DNA of 49,777 bases from Lachnospiraceae bacterium (GTDB taxonomy: Bacteria > Bacillota > Clostridia > Lachnospirales > Lachnospiraceae): NCBI GenBank assembly GCA_016281555.1, contig JAEEIV010000062.1:1-49777 (forward strand). The letters run 5' to 3'. The first letter of the stretch is position 1; each line of letters begins with the position of its first letter. Of the stretch, positions 7,671 to 15,827 are shown piece by piece. The notes under the pieces are model-generated. The model ran no database searches. It was not told where the DNA came from and saw nothing but the letters and a program-made list of their open reading frames with translations. A program made the position numbers and the translations under genes.

Positions 7671-9914
7671 ATGGACATCATTCCGGACGAGGATCTCTCG
7701 TATCTGAAAACCAAATATCACGACCCGTCGGATCCCGGGTTCAATCCGTTCCGACGCTATCTTTTCCACGGCGGAAATTATGACTTTTCCACCGGACTAG
7801 ACGACGAAACCATGGGGAAGGCGCTCCGGGAACACTTTGAAACGCTGGACGGAAAGCCGCATCCCGTCGTCAAGGCCGAACTGTTCGCGTTCGCATTGGA
7901 TCACGCGGTCATTGACGTGGATCCGCACGACTGGTTCGTCGGCTTCTACAACTGGGGGCGTCCGCTTTCGTTCCTCACGGAGCATTGGAAAGCAGAGGCG
8001 TTCCGCGGATTCGAAGAAGAGCAGGAGTTCATGAAAGACTGCCGGAAGGCCGGCGCTGCGGCGCTCTGGCCGGATTTCGACCACGTGATCCCCGACTGGA
8101 ATTCCCTCCTGAAGCTCGGGTTTCCGGGTCTTCTTATGAGGTCGGAAACGTTCCGGAACGAACTGTCTGCGAAGAGAACGCTGACGGACAGCGAGACCGC
8201 CCTGTTTGACGGCATTTCGATCGCGCTTTCGGCGGTGATCCGTCTGATCCGGAGATACGGTTCGTACGCGGGATCGCATCCCTCGGAAAAAGGCGAAACC
8301 GTTCGGGAAAGCCTTGCCCGGCTGGAAAACGGCGCGCCGGAAACGTTCTTCGACGCGCTCCAGTGCATCTATCTCTATTTCATGCTCACGGAACACGTGG
8401 ACAGTTATCAGACGCGTTCTATCGGGAACGGCCTCGACACCACGCTGCTCCGGTTTTACGAAAGCGATCTCGAAACGGGCCGGTTCACGAAAGACGAACT
8501 GGCTTCGTTCCTGGGCTATTTTTTGATGCAGTTTTCAGCGATCGGCAATTACTGGGGACATCCCTTGTATCTCGGCGGAACGAAGGCTTCCGGGGAAACG
8601 AAGATCAATGCCCTGTCGTACGAGATCCTCCGCGTCTATTCCGAACTTCGGCTCTACAATCCGAAGATCCAGATCCTCTATGACGAACACACGCCGAAGG
8701 CGTTTGCCGAAACCGTGCTGAAGCAGATCCGGAAGGGCTTCAATAGCTACGTGTTCTGCATGGTCCCCGGGTTCCGGAAAGCCATGAGCGCCTACGCTTC
8801 GCCGGAAGATGCCGCGGAATTCGAAGTCAGCGGCTGCTATGAATCCCGCGTGTATGCGAACGAGGTCTCCGCCGTCGTTTCGTACGTGAACGCCGTAAAA
8901 CCGGTGCTGCTCGTCCTTTCGAACGGGTTTGACGAAACGCTCGGAAAGCAGTTCGGACCCGAGACCGGCGCGTTTTCTACGCTGAAAACGTTCGACGACT
9001 TCCTGAACGCTTATTTTACCCAGTGGGATTTCGTGATCGAAAAATCGATCCGGATCGGCAATGAGATCTTCGATCCGGCGCTCGGCTTCGTCAATCCATC
9101 CCTCATGTACACTGCGACCGTGGAGTCGGCATTGAAGCTGGGCGCGGACGGGTATGCCGGCGGCGTGAAATACAACAATTCCTCGATCCTGAACTGCGGA
9201 TTCGCGAGCGCCGTGGATTCGCTGATGGCGGTGAAAAAACTCGTGTACGACGAGAAGGTCGTCACGTTAGAGGAACTGAAGGATGCTCTCGACCGGAACT
9301 TCGAGGGGGACGAGATCCTCCGTCTCGAAGCGAGAAATCTGAAGCAGAAATACGGGAATTCCGATCCGGAGACTGACGCGCTCGCGAGACGCTTATCGGA
9401 TCATTTTGTCAGCAGAGTGCAGGGAAGGCCGAACGGCCGCGGCGGCATCTATAAGGCACTGATGCATTCCGCCCGGATGTTCATTGAACAAGGTAAGGCG
9501 CTCGGCGCGACGCCGGACGGCAGGAGAGCAGGCGAGGAGCTTTCGAAGAACGCGTCTCCGGCGCCGGGCATGGACAAAAACGGCGCGACGTCGTTACTGC
9601 ATTCGGCACTTCATCTGGAGCCCTCCCGCTATGCGGAAAGCTTTTGTCTGGACGTTTTCCTTCATCCCTCCGTCACGGAAGGAGAAGCGGGACTTGCCGC
9701 ATTGAAAGGGATCCTGGACGTATACGAAAAGCAGGGCGGCATGGCGATCCAGTTTAATATCGTCAGTCCGGATGTGCTCCGGGACGCGATCGCGCATCCC
9801 GAGAAGTATTCAGAACTGCAGGTCCGCGTCTGCGGCTGGAACGTCTATTGGAAAGATCTCAGCAGGGAAGAACAGGAGGCGTACATCCTCCGGGCGGAGG
9901 GCGTACAGCCGTAA
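7671..9914 (+). CDS. Glycyl radical enzyme (PFL-like family) of unknown substrate
   Basis: A 747-residue glycyl radical enzyme. The thiyl-radical cysteine is Cys389 in the GCYE motif (family GCxE), and the glycyl radical site is Gly722 in RVCGW, 26 residues from the C-terminus, where pyruvate formate-lyase has RVSGY. Other family stretches are GFNSYVFCMVPGFRKAMS, KYNNSSILNCGFAS, TPDGRRAGEELSKNASPAPG and QFNIVSPDVL. The Cys-Cys pair of pyruvate formate-lyase is absent. The single cysteine resembles dehydratases and decarboxylases of the superfamily, but the active-site set does not match one I can name. The start has GGAG with good spacing. It has its own promoter and no neighbouring radical-SAM activase, which is unusual, so the activase must be elsewhere. 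It acts only under anoxic conditions. Confidence 0.9.
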   Translation: MDIIPDEDLSYLKTKYHDPSDPGFNPFRRYLFHGGNYDFSTGLDDETMGKALREHFETLDGKPHPVVKAELFAFALDHAVIDVDPHDWFVGFYNWGRPLSFLTEHWKAEAFRGFEEEQEFMKDCRKAGAAALWPDFDHVIPDWNSLLKLGFPGLLMRSETFRNELSAKRTLTDSETALFDGISIALSAVIRLIRRYGSYAGSHPSEKGETVRESLARLENGAPETFFDALQCIYLYFMLTEHVDSYQTRSIGNGLDTTLLRFYESDLETGRFTKDELASFLGYFLMQFSAIGNYWGHPLYLGGTKASGETKINALSYEILRVYSELRLYNPKIQILYDEHTPKAFAETVLKQIRKGFNSYVFCMVPGFRKAMSAYASPEDAAEFEVSGCYESRVYANEVSAVVSYVNAVKPVLLVLSNGFDETLGKQFGPETGAFSTLKTFDDFLNAYFTQWDFVIEKSIRIGNEIFDPALGFVNPSLMYTATVESALKLGADGYAGGVKYNNSSILNCGFASAVDSLMAVKKLVYDEKVVTLEELKDALDRNFEGDEILRLEARNLKQKYGNSDPETDALARRLSDHFVSRVQGRPNGRGGIYKALMHSARMFIEQGKALGATPDGRRAGEELSKNASPAPGMDKNGATSLLHSALHLEPSRYAESFCLDVFLHPSVTEGEAGLAALKGILDVYEKQGGMAIQFNIVSPDVLRDAIAHPEKYSELQVRVCGWNVYWKDLSREEQEAYILRAEGVQP

Positions 9915-9925
9915 AACCTGCGGAC

Positions 9926-9971
9926 AAAAAAAGAGCATCAATTCCGGGCGCTTGCGTCCACAGAATTGATG
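9926..9971 (-). terminator. Terminator of tRNA-Lys; also a hairpin after the glycyl radical enzyme
   Basis: On the minus strand, CATCAATTC pairs with GAATTGATG (9936-9971), followed by CTC and seven T (9926-9932). In the plus direction the same stem follows the glycyl radical enzyme gene but lacks a T-run. Confidence 0.8.
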
Positions 9972-9979
9972 TTCCCCCG

Positions 9980-10052
9980 TGCACCTCCAGGGGCTCGAAC
10001 CCTGGACACCCTGATTAAGAGTCAGGTGCTCTACCAACTGAGCTAGAGGTGC
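9980..10052 (-). tRNA. tRNA-Lys (anticodon CTT)
   Basis: The 73-base minus-strand sequence folds as a cloverleaf. The acceptor stem is GCACCTC/GAGGTGC with discriminator A. The D-arm AGCTCAGTTGGTAGAGC and T-arm CCAGG-GTTCGAGC-CCTGG are canonical. The anticodon loop CTCTTAA gives CTT, read as lysine AAG. The 3' CCA is not encoded (bases after A73 are CG). It has its own consensus promoter and terminator, so it is a single-gene unit. Confidence 0.95.
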
Positions 10053-10076
10053 CTGCCGTTTCAAACGACAAATGGC

Positions 10077-10105
10077 ATTATACCGATGGCAATTACATTT
10101 GTCAA
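10077..10105 (-). promoter_or_regulatory. Consensus promoter of tRNA-Lys
   Basis: On the minus strand, TTGACA (10100-10105), 17 bases, TATAAT (10077-10082), 24 bases before the tRNA 5' end. Both hexamers are exact, as expected for a stable RNA gene. Confidence 0.88.
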
Positions 10106-10123
10106 GTCGTTTTTGAAAAATTT

Positions 10124-10149
10124 TACCGGGTTTTCCGAAAGACCCGGTA
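10124..10149 (+). other. Hairpin in the 5' leader of trmB
   Basis: TACCGGGT (10124-10131) and ACCCGGTA (10142-10149) form an 8-bp stem ending five bases before the AAGGAG ribosome-binding site of trmB. No T-run follows, so it is not a terminator in this direction. It may influence translation or be a remnant; function unknown. Confidence 0.4.
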
Positions 10150-10170
10150 TTGTGAAGGAGAATCGGTCTC

Positions 10171-10818
10171 ATGAGATTGAGAAACATACCGGGAGCGGAA
10201 GAAACGATCGAGGCGAGCCCGTTTGTCGTTCAGGATCCTGCTTCGTTTCGCGGACGGTGGAAAGAAGCGATATTTCCGGGAGTGAAGCGCTTTTATCTGG
10301 AGATCGGGTGCGGCAAAGGCATCTTTCTCCACACATTGTCCGAACGGGATCCGGAGACCGGATTTCTCGGCATCGAAAAAATGTCGTCGGTCCTGCTGCG
10401 CGCCGTTGAAAAATTCGGGGCGGAAGAGCGGGCGAATCTTCGTTTTTTGCGCATGGACGCGGAGAACATCACGGAGTGTTTCGCTCCCGGCGAAGTCGAC
10501 CGGATCTACCTGAATTTCTCCGATCCCTGGCCGAAGGACCGTCATCACAAGCGCCGGCTTACGAGCCGGGAGTTTCTTGCGCGTTATGCCGCGGTCCTTT
10601 CCCCCGGCGGTACGCTCGAGTTTAAGACGGACAATGAGGCGCTGTTCGATTTTTCTCTGGAGGAACTCTCGGCGGTTCATTGGACCGTGACGGAAATGAC
10701 GCGGGACCTGCACCGGAGCCCGATGAACGAGGGCAACGTCATGACGGAATACGAAGACCGGTTTTCGACGCTCGGGAACCGGATCCTGAAACTGATCGCA
10801 AAACCTGCCGGGGCGTAA
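10171..10818 (+). CDS. trmB: tRNA (guanine-N7-)-methyltransferase
   Basis: A 215-residue SAM-dependent methyltransferase that methylates G46 in the variable loop of tRNAs. Evidence is the SAM-binding LEIGCGKGIFL, the family signature NFSDPWPKDRHHKRRL, FKTDN and the C-terminal MTEYEDRF. Length is normal. AAGGAG lies about ten bases before the ATG. It stands downstream of a short hairpin, beside a divergent tRNA-Lys gene, and 54 bases before the next secreted protein gene. No terminator separates them, so read-through is possible. Cytoplasmic. Confidence 0.95.
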   Translation: MRLRNIPGAEETIEASPFVVQDPASFRGRWKEAIFPGVKRFYLEIGCGKGIFLHTLSERDPETGFLGIEKMSSVLLRAVEKFGAEERANLRFLRMDAENITECFAPGEVDRIYLNFSDPWPKDRHHKRRLTSREFLARYAAVLSPGGTLEFKTDNEALFDFSLEELSAVHWTVTEMTRDLHRSPMNEGNVMTEYEDRFSTLGNRILKLIAKPAGA

Positions 10819-10872
10819 AGGCGCACACGCTTTCGTTCCGGGTGAAAACAGAAAGGAGACAGGAGAAAAAAC

Positions 10873-13800
10873 ATGAGAGAAAGACTGTGGAAGCGCATCG
10901 CGCTCGTTTTCGGAGCATTGGCGGCCGCGCTGATTCTGGCAGGCCTTACGCCGACCGCGGCAAAGGCCGGTGAAGTCGATCCGGAGGCCCCGCACGTACA
11001 TTGCGTCTGCGGCAATTCCGCATCGGCGATCGCATCAGACGAGCATAGCTGCTCGAATCCGGATCAGGTCTGGACTGCGGTCGGGACAGATGCTGAACTC
11101 CGCAATATTTCGAGCGGGAACAATTATTTTTATCTGACCGCCGACATCGAGATGACGGCAGCAATCAAACTGACGGCGGGGCAGTACCTGTATCTTTGTC
11201 TGAACGGACATACGATCACGGCGGCCGTCAACAACAGGGCGTTCTGGTTCGGGGACAACATTGACGCGAAGTTTTCCTTCTGTGACTGTCAGAAGAGCGG
11301 CACGATCACTGCGCATCCGGACACGACGGGAGTGGCAAACGGCGGAAACTTCTATCTCGGAAGCGGCGCCAGGTCCGAGTTTTACGAGATCACTGTCGCA
11401 AACGGAAAAAGCACGACGAGCGGCGGAAATTTCTGGATCAACGGCGTCGGCGCAGGCGGGGTCCGTTTCTTCCATTGCACGATCACAGGCGGATCTGCGA
11501 CGCGAAATGCGGCTTCCACCGCATCCGGAGGAAACGTCTTCGTGAGCAACTCATCCCCGGCGGGCGATATCTGGTTCATTGACACGACGATCTCGGACGG
11601 CACTTCCCACAATTCGTCTACGGAAGCCAAGGCTTATGCCGGCGGCGGAAATCTGACGGTCCGGTGTTCCGGCACCGTTCAGAAAGCGCATTTCATCGGA
11701 AGTACTTCCATTACCGGCGGAACGGCATCGAGCGCGAAGCAGTATACCTGCGCCGGGAATCTACAGCTCAGTGCGGGAACCGCGGAAATCGGGTCCGGCG
11801 TGACGATTTCGGGCGGCACGTCGCGTTCTGACAGCGGAAACATTCATTTCGGTTCCGGTGCGGTCGTCACGATCGACGGGGCGAACATCTCCGGCGGTAC
11901 TGCGTCGACCGGCGGCAGCATCGTCGTGGAAAACGGTGACGTGACGATCCAGGGGAACACGGTCATCACCGGAGGAAAAGCGACGTCGAAAGGCGGCAAC
12001 ATCTACATGAAGGGTGCGTCATCCCGGCTCACGATCCTCGGCGGGACGATCCAGGAAGGAGAAATGACGAACACTTCCGGAAGTTACGGCGGAAACGTCG
12101 CGATCGAGGCCGGAACGTTCACCATGCGCGGCGGCACGATCAAGAACGGTAAAATCGCAAATTCAAACGGTTACAACCTTGCGGTCGGTTACACGACGTC
12201 GACGAGCAGTTACGCCACCATCTACGGCGGTACGATCAGCGGGGCACTGTCCGGAAGTAAAGGGAACAGCGTCTGCACGCAGTCGGCAAGCGGAACCGAT
12301 CCGAAACACGGTGAACTGACGATCCACGGCGGCACGTTCGGGAACACCGTTCAGTCGGTCGGCGGCGTGCTGACGATCGACGGCGGCACGTTCAACAACG
12401 TGGCACATCACACGGGCACGACGGTGATCTCGGGCGGCCGGATCAATGAAGTAAACGCGACCGGAGCGTCCTCTTACGGCGCAGGAACCGTTACGGTGAG
12501 CGGCGGCTACATGTTCTCCTTCGTCCGCGATGCATCGAAATACAACAACTCGATCACCGCGACGATAAACGGCGGCTTCTTCGTGAACGAGCCGGATGAG
12601 GCTTATCTCGGAACCGGGCGCAGAATCTTCCCCGGCACCTATCAGAATACCGACGCAAGCGATACGAGGACCTACAACTATGAAGTTGCCGAAGGGTATC
12701 TCATTGAGGTGACGGGATTGCTGAAAGACAGTGATCCTCCTGTGGCGGCCGGCAGCAACTTAGAAGGCGGCGGTCTGTTCAGAAAGGGAGCGAGTTTCTA
12801 TGCTTCCGTTTCTCCCCAGTACGGCGAAATCCTGAACGGTCAAACCTTCCTCGGCTGGTTCGATGCGGATGATTTGTCGACTCCGCTTACGACCGAGAGC
12901 GTTTATTACTCGACAGCAACCAAGGACCTTGTATTAGTGGCTTTGTACGAACAGACGTCAGTGACGGACTGCACGGTCCTGGTCACCGGCGGCGACTATT
13001 CTTATGCAAAAATAGTGAATATGCAGCTCGTTGAGACCGCGGGGACGGGCGCCGGTTTCACGGCGGAATCGGGTACGAGGGTCCGGCTCACCTATACGGG
13101 AGAAGACGCGTTCAACGGATGGGTCAATGAATACGGCAAACTGCTCAGCAGAGACCGGGAATACTGGTACTTCGTTACGACGGACGCCACATTGACCGCA
13201 CTCACCGATGAAGGACAGAGCACGAAGGCGGTGTTCTACAATAAATTCAACCAGGTCATGTCCATGAAGGCGCTTGCTGCATTGACCGACGCGGACATTC
13301 CTGTCATTCCAGCGGAGACCGGCTGCATCAACGGACGCTGGACGGCCGGAGGTGCGGAAGTGACCACCGCGGACGAAGTCAGAGCCGCGAAGAAGGACGG
13401 TGCCCCGACCGTGGACGTCGTTGCGCGGTATGATGAAAGCGGAGACGTCTACACGGTGACCGTGATCGGCGTCATGAAAGGCGCGGACGGAACGCTGCCG
13501 TCCACATGGGAGCGGTATACAACCGGTGACGGGACGTACACGGCCAACATCGGAAATCCGGTCAAGCTGGAGGAAATGAACCCCGGGAGCGGGCACTTCG
13601 TCTGCTATCTGGATGAAAACGGAAAGATCCTGTCGGCATACCACAGCCCGAACCTTCGCTTCGCACACGACCGGACGATCTACGGCGTGTACGGCACGAT
13701 GGAAGATTTCCAGGCCGTTCTCGGAAAGCCGCTGATCCAGTTCGTGACGGCGGAGAAGAACGGGAATGTGATCACGCTGGAAGCGCTTCGTTACGTATAT

Positions 13801-14055
13801 GCGGGGGATGCGGTGCTGGAGCAGGGCATTCTTTTTACGACGGATGCCAAGAAGGGGAGCCTGACTGCGGAAGAGGCACTGAAACCCGGCAGCGATCATA
13901 CGTACAAGTACGTCTCGAACGGCAAGGACAGAAACGATACGACGGGACTGACGCTTAAGAACGTTTCGGTGAAAATCTATGCGAGGGCATATCTCGTCAT
14001 TGCGGGAACGGGTTCGGAAGTCATCTATTCCGAGGTCGTCGAGATCGAGCCGTAA
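10873..14055 (+). CDS. Large secreted beta-helix protein
   Basis: A 1060-residue exported protein. Residues 1-32 are a signal peptide (basic start, LVFGALAAALILAGL core, AKA cleavage). A HVHCVCG motif follows. Residues about 150-580 carry many short Gly/Ser/Thr-rich turns such as GGNFYLGSG, TITGGSAT, ITGGKATSKGGNIYMKG and LTIHGGTF. This pattern of strand-turn repeats predicts a right-handed parallel beta-helix. The rest holds InlB-like beta-grasp units (GQTFLGWFDADD, LVLVALYEQ). There is no LPXTG motif, transmembrane anchor or recognisable catalytic site, so it is either secreted freely or held by other means. AGGAG lies seven bases before the ATG. Possible roles are adhesion or polysaccharide binding; an unrecognised lyase activity is not excluded. 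Confidence 0.85.
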   Translation: MRERLWKRIALVFGALAAALILAGLTPTAAKAGEVDPEAPHVHCVCGNSASAIASDEHSCSNPDQVWTAVGTDAELRNISSGNNYFYLTADIEMTAAIKLTAGQYLYLCLNGHTITAAVNNRAFWFGDNIDAKFSFCDCQKSGTITAHPDTTGVANGGNFYLGSGARSEFYEITVANGKSTTSGGNFWINGVGAGGVRFFHCTITGGSATRNAASTASGGNVFVSNSSPAGDIWFIDTTISDGTSHNSSTEAKAYAGGGNLTVRCSGTVQKAHFIGSTSITGGTASSAKQYTCAGNLQLSAGTAEIGSGVTISGGTSRSDSGNIHFGSGAVVTIDGANISGGTASTGGSIVVENGDVTIQGNTVITGGKATSKGGNIYMKGASSRLTILGGTIQEGEMTNTSGSYGGNVAIEAGTFTMRGGTIKNGKIANSNGYNLAVGYTTSTSSYATIYGGTISGALSGSKGNSVCTQSASGTDPKHGELTIHGGTFGNTVQSVGGVLTIDGGTFNNVAHHTGTTVISGGRINEVNATGASSYGAGTVTVSGGYMFSFVRDASKYNNSITATINGGFFVNEPDEAYLGTGRRIFPGTYQNTDASDTRTYNYEVAEGYLIEVTGLLKDSDPPVAAGSNLEGGGLFRKGASFYASVSPQYGEILNGQTFLGWFDADDLSTPLTTESVYYSTATKDLVLVALYEQTSVTDCTVLVTGGDYSYAKIVNMQLVETAGTGAGFTAESGTRVRLTYTGEDAFNGWVNEYGKLLSRDREYWYFVTTDATLTALTDEGQSTKAVFYNKFNQVMSMKALAALTDADIPVIPAETGCINGRWTAGGAEVTTADEVRAAKKDGAPTVDVVARYDESGDVYTVTVIGVMKGADGTLPSTWERYTTGDGTYTANIGNPVKLEEMNPGSGHFVCYLDENGKILSAYHSPNLRFAHDRTIYGVYGTMEDFQAVLGKPLIQFVTAEKNGNVITLEALRYVYAGDAVLEQGILFTTDAKKGSLTAEEALKPGSDHTYKYVSNGKDRNDTTGLTLKNVSVKIYARAYLVIAGTGSEVIYSEVVEIEP

Positions 14056-14068
14056 ATCTTTGATACGG

Positions 14069-14109
14069 AACAGGGCGTCTCGGCGAAAAGCCGGGCGCCC
14101 TGTTTTTTA
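14069..14109 (+). terminator. Rho-independent terminator after the beta-helix protein gene
   Basis: An 8-9 bp GC-rich stem pairs ACAGGGCG with CGCCCTGT, with GGC/GCC pairs inside and a GAAAA loop. TTTTTT follows. Confidence 0.85.
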
Positions 14110-14167
14110 TGTGTAAAAGAAAGTTTGTTTTTCAAAAGCAAGTCAGCCATTGCTAACCGTTTAACAG

Positions 14168-14196
14168 TTGATTTTTATGGATTTGTGTGTTATCTT
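14168..14196 (+). promoter_or_regulatory. Possible promoter of the DUF4430-type lipoprotein gene
   Basis: TTGATT (14168-14173), 17 bases, TATCTT (14191-14196), in an AT-rich stretch following a terminator and about 80 bases before the ATG at 14274. The match is moderate. Confidence 0.42.
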
Positions 14197-14273
14197 TTTG
14201 GCAGTTCGAAAGTTTATTTTCTGCAGTTTTTGAATATCTTTCGGAATCAATTCCAGAAAAGAAGGAGAAAAAC

Positions 14274-14804
14274 ATGAAAAAGAGTTGGCTGATGATCCTT
14301 TGCGCACTGCTTTTCGCATTGACGGCCGTGTTTGCGGCAGGCTGCAAACAGGACACGAAGACGGAAGCGCCGGAGACGAAGGCGACGGAAGCGCCCGAGA
14401 CGAAGACGGAAGAAGCGACGGAGCCGGAAACGGAAGAAGTGACCGAGCCCGAAACGGAAGAAGCGACGGAACCCGATGCGCCGGCAGAGGATGATGCGGA
14501 AGTGCTCGGAGAAGGCAGCACGGTATTCAACTTCAAGGTGACGGACAAGGACGGAAACGTGAAGGCGTTTGAGATCCATACGGATGAAACGGTCGTCGGA
14601 GACGCGCTTCTTGCTCTGGAACTGATCGAAGGCGAAGAGAGCCAGTACGGACTGTACGTGAAGAAAGTCAACGGCATTCTTGCGGACTATGACGTGGATC
14701 AGACCTATTGGGCGTTTTACGTCAACGGCGAGTATGCGATGACCGGCGTGGATGCGACCGACGTGGAAGCCGGCGCGACGTACGAGTTCAAGGTGGAAAA
14801 GTAA
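14274..14804 (+). CDS. Lipoprotein with Thr/Glu-rich stalk and DUF4430 domain
   Basis: A 176-residue lipoprotein. The signal peptide MKKSWLMILCALLFALTAVF ends in the lipobox AAGC. A repetitive Thr/Glu/Pro stalk (TEAPETKATEAPETK, EEVTEPETEEATEP) covers residues about 28-75 and would hold the domain away from the membrane. The C-terminal 100 residues match the DUF4430 beta-grasp fold (VGDALLALELI, YGLYVKKVNGILADYD, YWAFYVNGEYAM, GATYEFKVEK), which is related to the C-terminal domain of transcobalamin. The reading frame opens at 14187, but AAGGAG before 14274 and the signal peptide fix the start. Possible ligand binding is inferred only from the fold. Confidence 0.85.
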   Translation: MKKSWLMILCALLFALTAVFAAGCKQDTKTEAPETKATEAPETKTEEATEPETEEVTEPETEEATEPDAPAEDDAEVLGEGSTVFNFKVTDKDGNVKAFEIHTDETVVGDALLALELIEGEESQYGLYVKKVNGILADYDVDQTYWAFYVNGEYAMTGVDATDVEAGATYEFKVEK

Positions 14805-14830
14805 TCTTTCCCGAAACAATGCAATACAGG

Positions 14831-14864
14831 ATCAGGAGGTCCCCCGGGGCCTCCTGATTTTTTT
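14831..14864 (+). terminator. Strong terminator between convergent genes
   Basis: ATCAGGAGG(T) pairs with CCTCCTGAT around a CCCCCGGGG-like centre, followed by seven T. It ends the lipoprotein gene and overlaps the last codons of the convergent AraC-type gene, whose stop is at 14832-14834. Confidence 0.88.
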
Positions 14865-15656
14865 CGGCGCTTCTTTGAATTCTTTCCGGTAGGCACGGTA
14901 AAAAGCGGAATAGTCCCTGAAACCGGCGAGTTCCGCCGCTTCCGTCGGTTTCCGTCCGCCTAAGATGTATTCTCTTGCGAGAAAGAGCCGTTTCGTAGTC
15001 ACGTAGGCCCAGACCGTCGCGCCGGTCATTGCCTTGAAGATCCGGTTCAGCTGCGTCTTGCTGACGTAGAACCGGCTGCAGATCAGATCCAGGGACAATG
15101 GTTTCGTGAGGTTGGAGGAGATGTAGGAAAGAATGCGCGAAGCCTCCGTTTCGTTCTTTTCATGTGGCGCCGCCCGTAATTTGTCAAAGGCGCCCGAAAG
15201 GGCGGCGAGGAGAGAGAGCAAAGCGGCGAAAGAAGACGCAGCGTCGTTGGAACGGACGAGTTCGCCGAGATAAAACCGGAAGTTCCTGTCAGCGAAAAGA
15301 TCGCTCCGGTAATGATTGCATTCGCCGAAAGCCCGGTCGTGGAAGGAACGCAGGTATTCTTCCTGAACGGCTTCGGGAAGAGGGGAGAGGTCGCGGAAAT
15401 TTACGACGATCCGGCGGTACGGCGTATTTTCTGAAAACGAAACGTGATGCACCTCACCGGGTGCCATCAGCATCACGTCCCCCGGAGAAAGGTCATAGCG
15501 CGTGCCTTCGACCATATAGCAGGCGCTGCCTTCGAGAAAGCAGTAGATCTCGTAATTCACGTGAGAATGCATCTTGAAATCCGATTGTTCCGGACACCCG
15601 GTCAATGTTTCCGATGCGTGGATCTGATCCGGAGAAAAAGACGTTTTTTGTGCCAT
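14832..15656 (-). CDS. AraC-family transcriptional regulator of the hexuronate locus
   Basis: A 274-residue regulator. The N-terminal cupin (HSHVNYEIYCFLEGSACYMV, LSPGDVMLMAPGEVHHVSF) is the likely sugar-sensing part. The last 100 residues hold two AraC-type helix-turn-helices (LDLICSRFYVSKTQLNRIFK and EAAELAGFRDYSAFYRAYRK). An upstream ATG at 15698 exists, but AAGGA before 15656 makes MAQKTSF the better start. It is divergent from the hexuronate operon, with its own promoter at 15707-15735. Such regulators commonly activate the adjacent sugar operon when the inducer is bound. The inducer here is probably a hexuronate or a product of its catabolism, by context only. Confidence 0.9.
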   Translation of the reverse strand: MAQKTSFSPDQIHASETLTGCPEQSDFKMHSHVNYEIYCFLEGSACYMVEGTRYDLSPGDVMLMAPGEVHHVSFSENTPYRRIVVNFRDLSPLPEAVQEEYLRSFHDRAFGECNHYRSDLFADRNFRFYLGELVRSNDAASSFAALLSLLAALSGAFDKLRAAPHEKNETEASRILSYISSNLTKPLSLDLICSRFYVSKTQLNRIFKAMTGATVWAYVTTKRLFLAREYILGGRKPTEAAELAGFRDYSAFYRAYRKEFKEAPKKIRRPRGTS

Positions 15657-15706
15657 GCCGTTCCTTCCTTTTCCGGCGGTTCGGCTGCCGGCCTCCATAT
15701 ACGGAC

Positions 15707-15735
15707 ATCATAATTGATTTTGGCGATTTTTGCAA
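15707..15735 (-). promoter_or_regulatory. Promoter of the AraC-type regulator
   Basis: On the minus strand, TTGCAA (15730-15735), 17 bases, TATGAT (15707-15712), about 50 bases before the ATG at 15656. Confidence 0.55.
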
Positions 15736-15737
15736 TG

Positions 15738-15749
15738 TTTTCGCGAAAA
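15738..15749. promoter_or_regulatory. Palindromic operator candidate in the divergent control region
   Basis: TTTTCGCGAAAA is a perfect 12-base palindrome lying between the -35 boxes of the two divergent promoters (15735 and 15766). AraC-family proteins usually bind direct repeats, so another regulator (a LacI- or GntR-type protein encoded elsewhere) may use it. Confidence 0.35.
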
Positions 15750-15765
15750 AATGGTACTTTTACTA

Positions 15766-15793
15766 TTGATATCGTCTTTACCGGCGGTATAAT
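15766..15793 (+). promoter_or_regulatory. Promoter of the hexuronate operon
   Basis: TTGATA (15766-15771), 16 bases, TATAAT (15788-15793), 34 bases before the ATG at 15828. The exact -10 box and short leader support it. Confidence 0.62.
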
Positions 15794-15827
15794 CGAAATA
15801 GAAATATAAGAACAGGAGATGATCCCC

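Noticed and set aside
12100-12560. Repeated GGCGGCACG units as a minisatellite
   Set aside because: They are the Gly-Gly-Thr turns of the beta-helix coding repeat, with imperfect spacing; no independent DNA repeat is needed.
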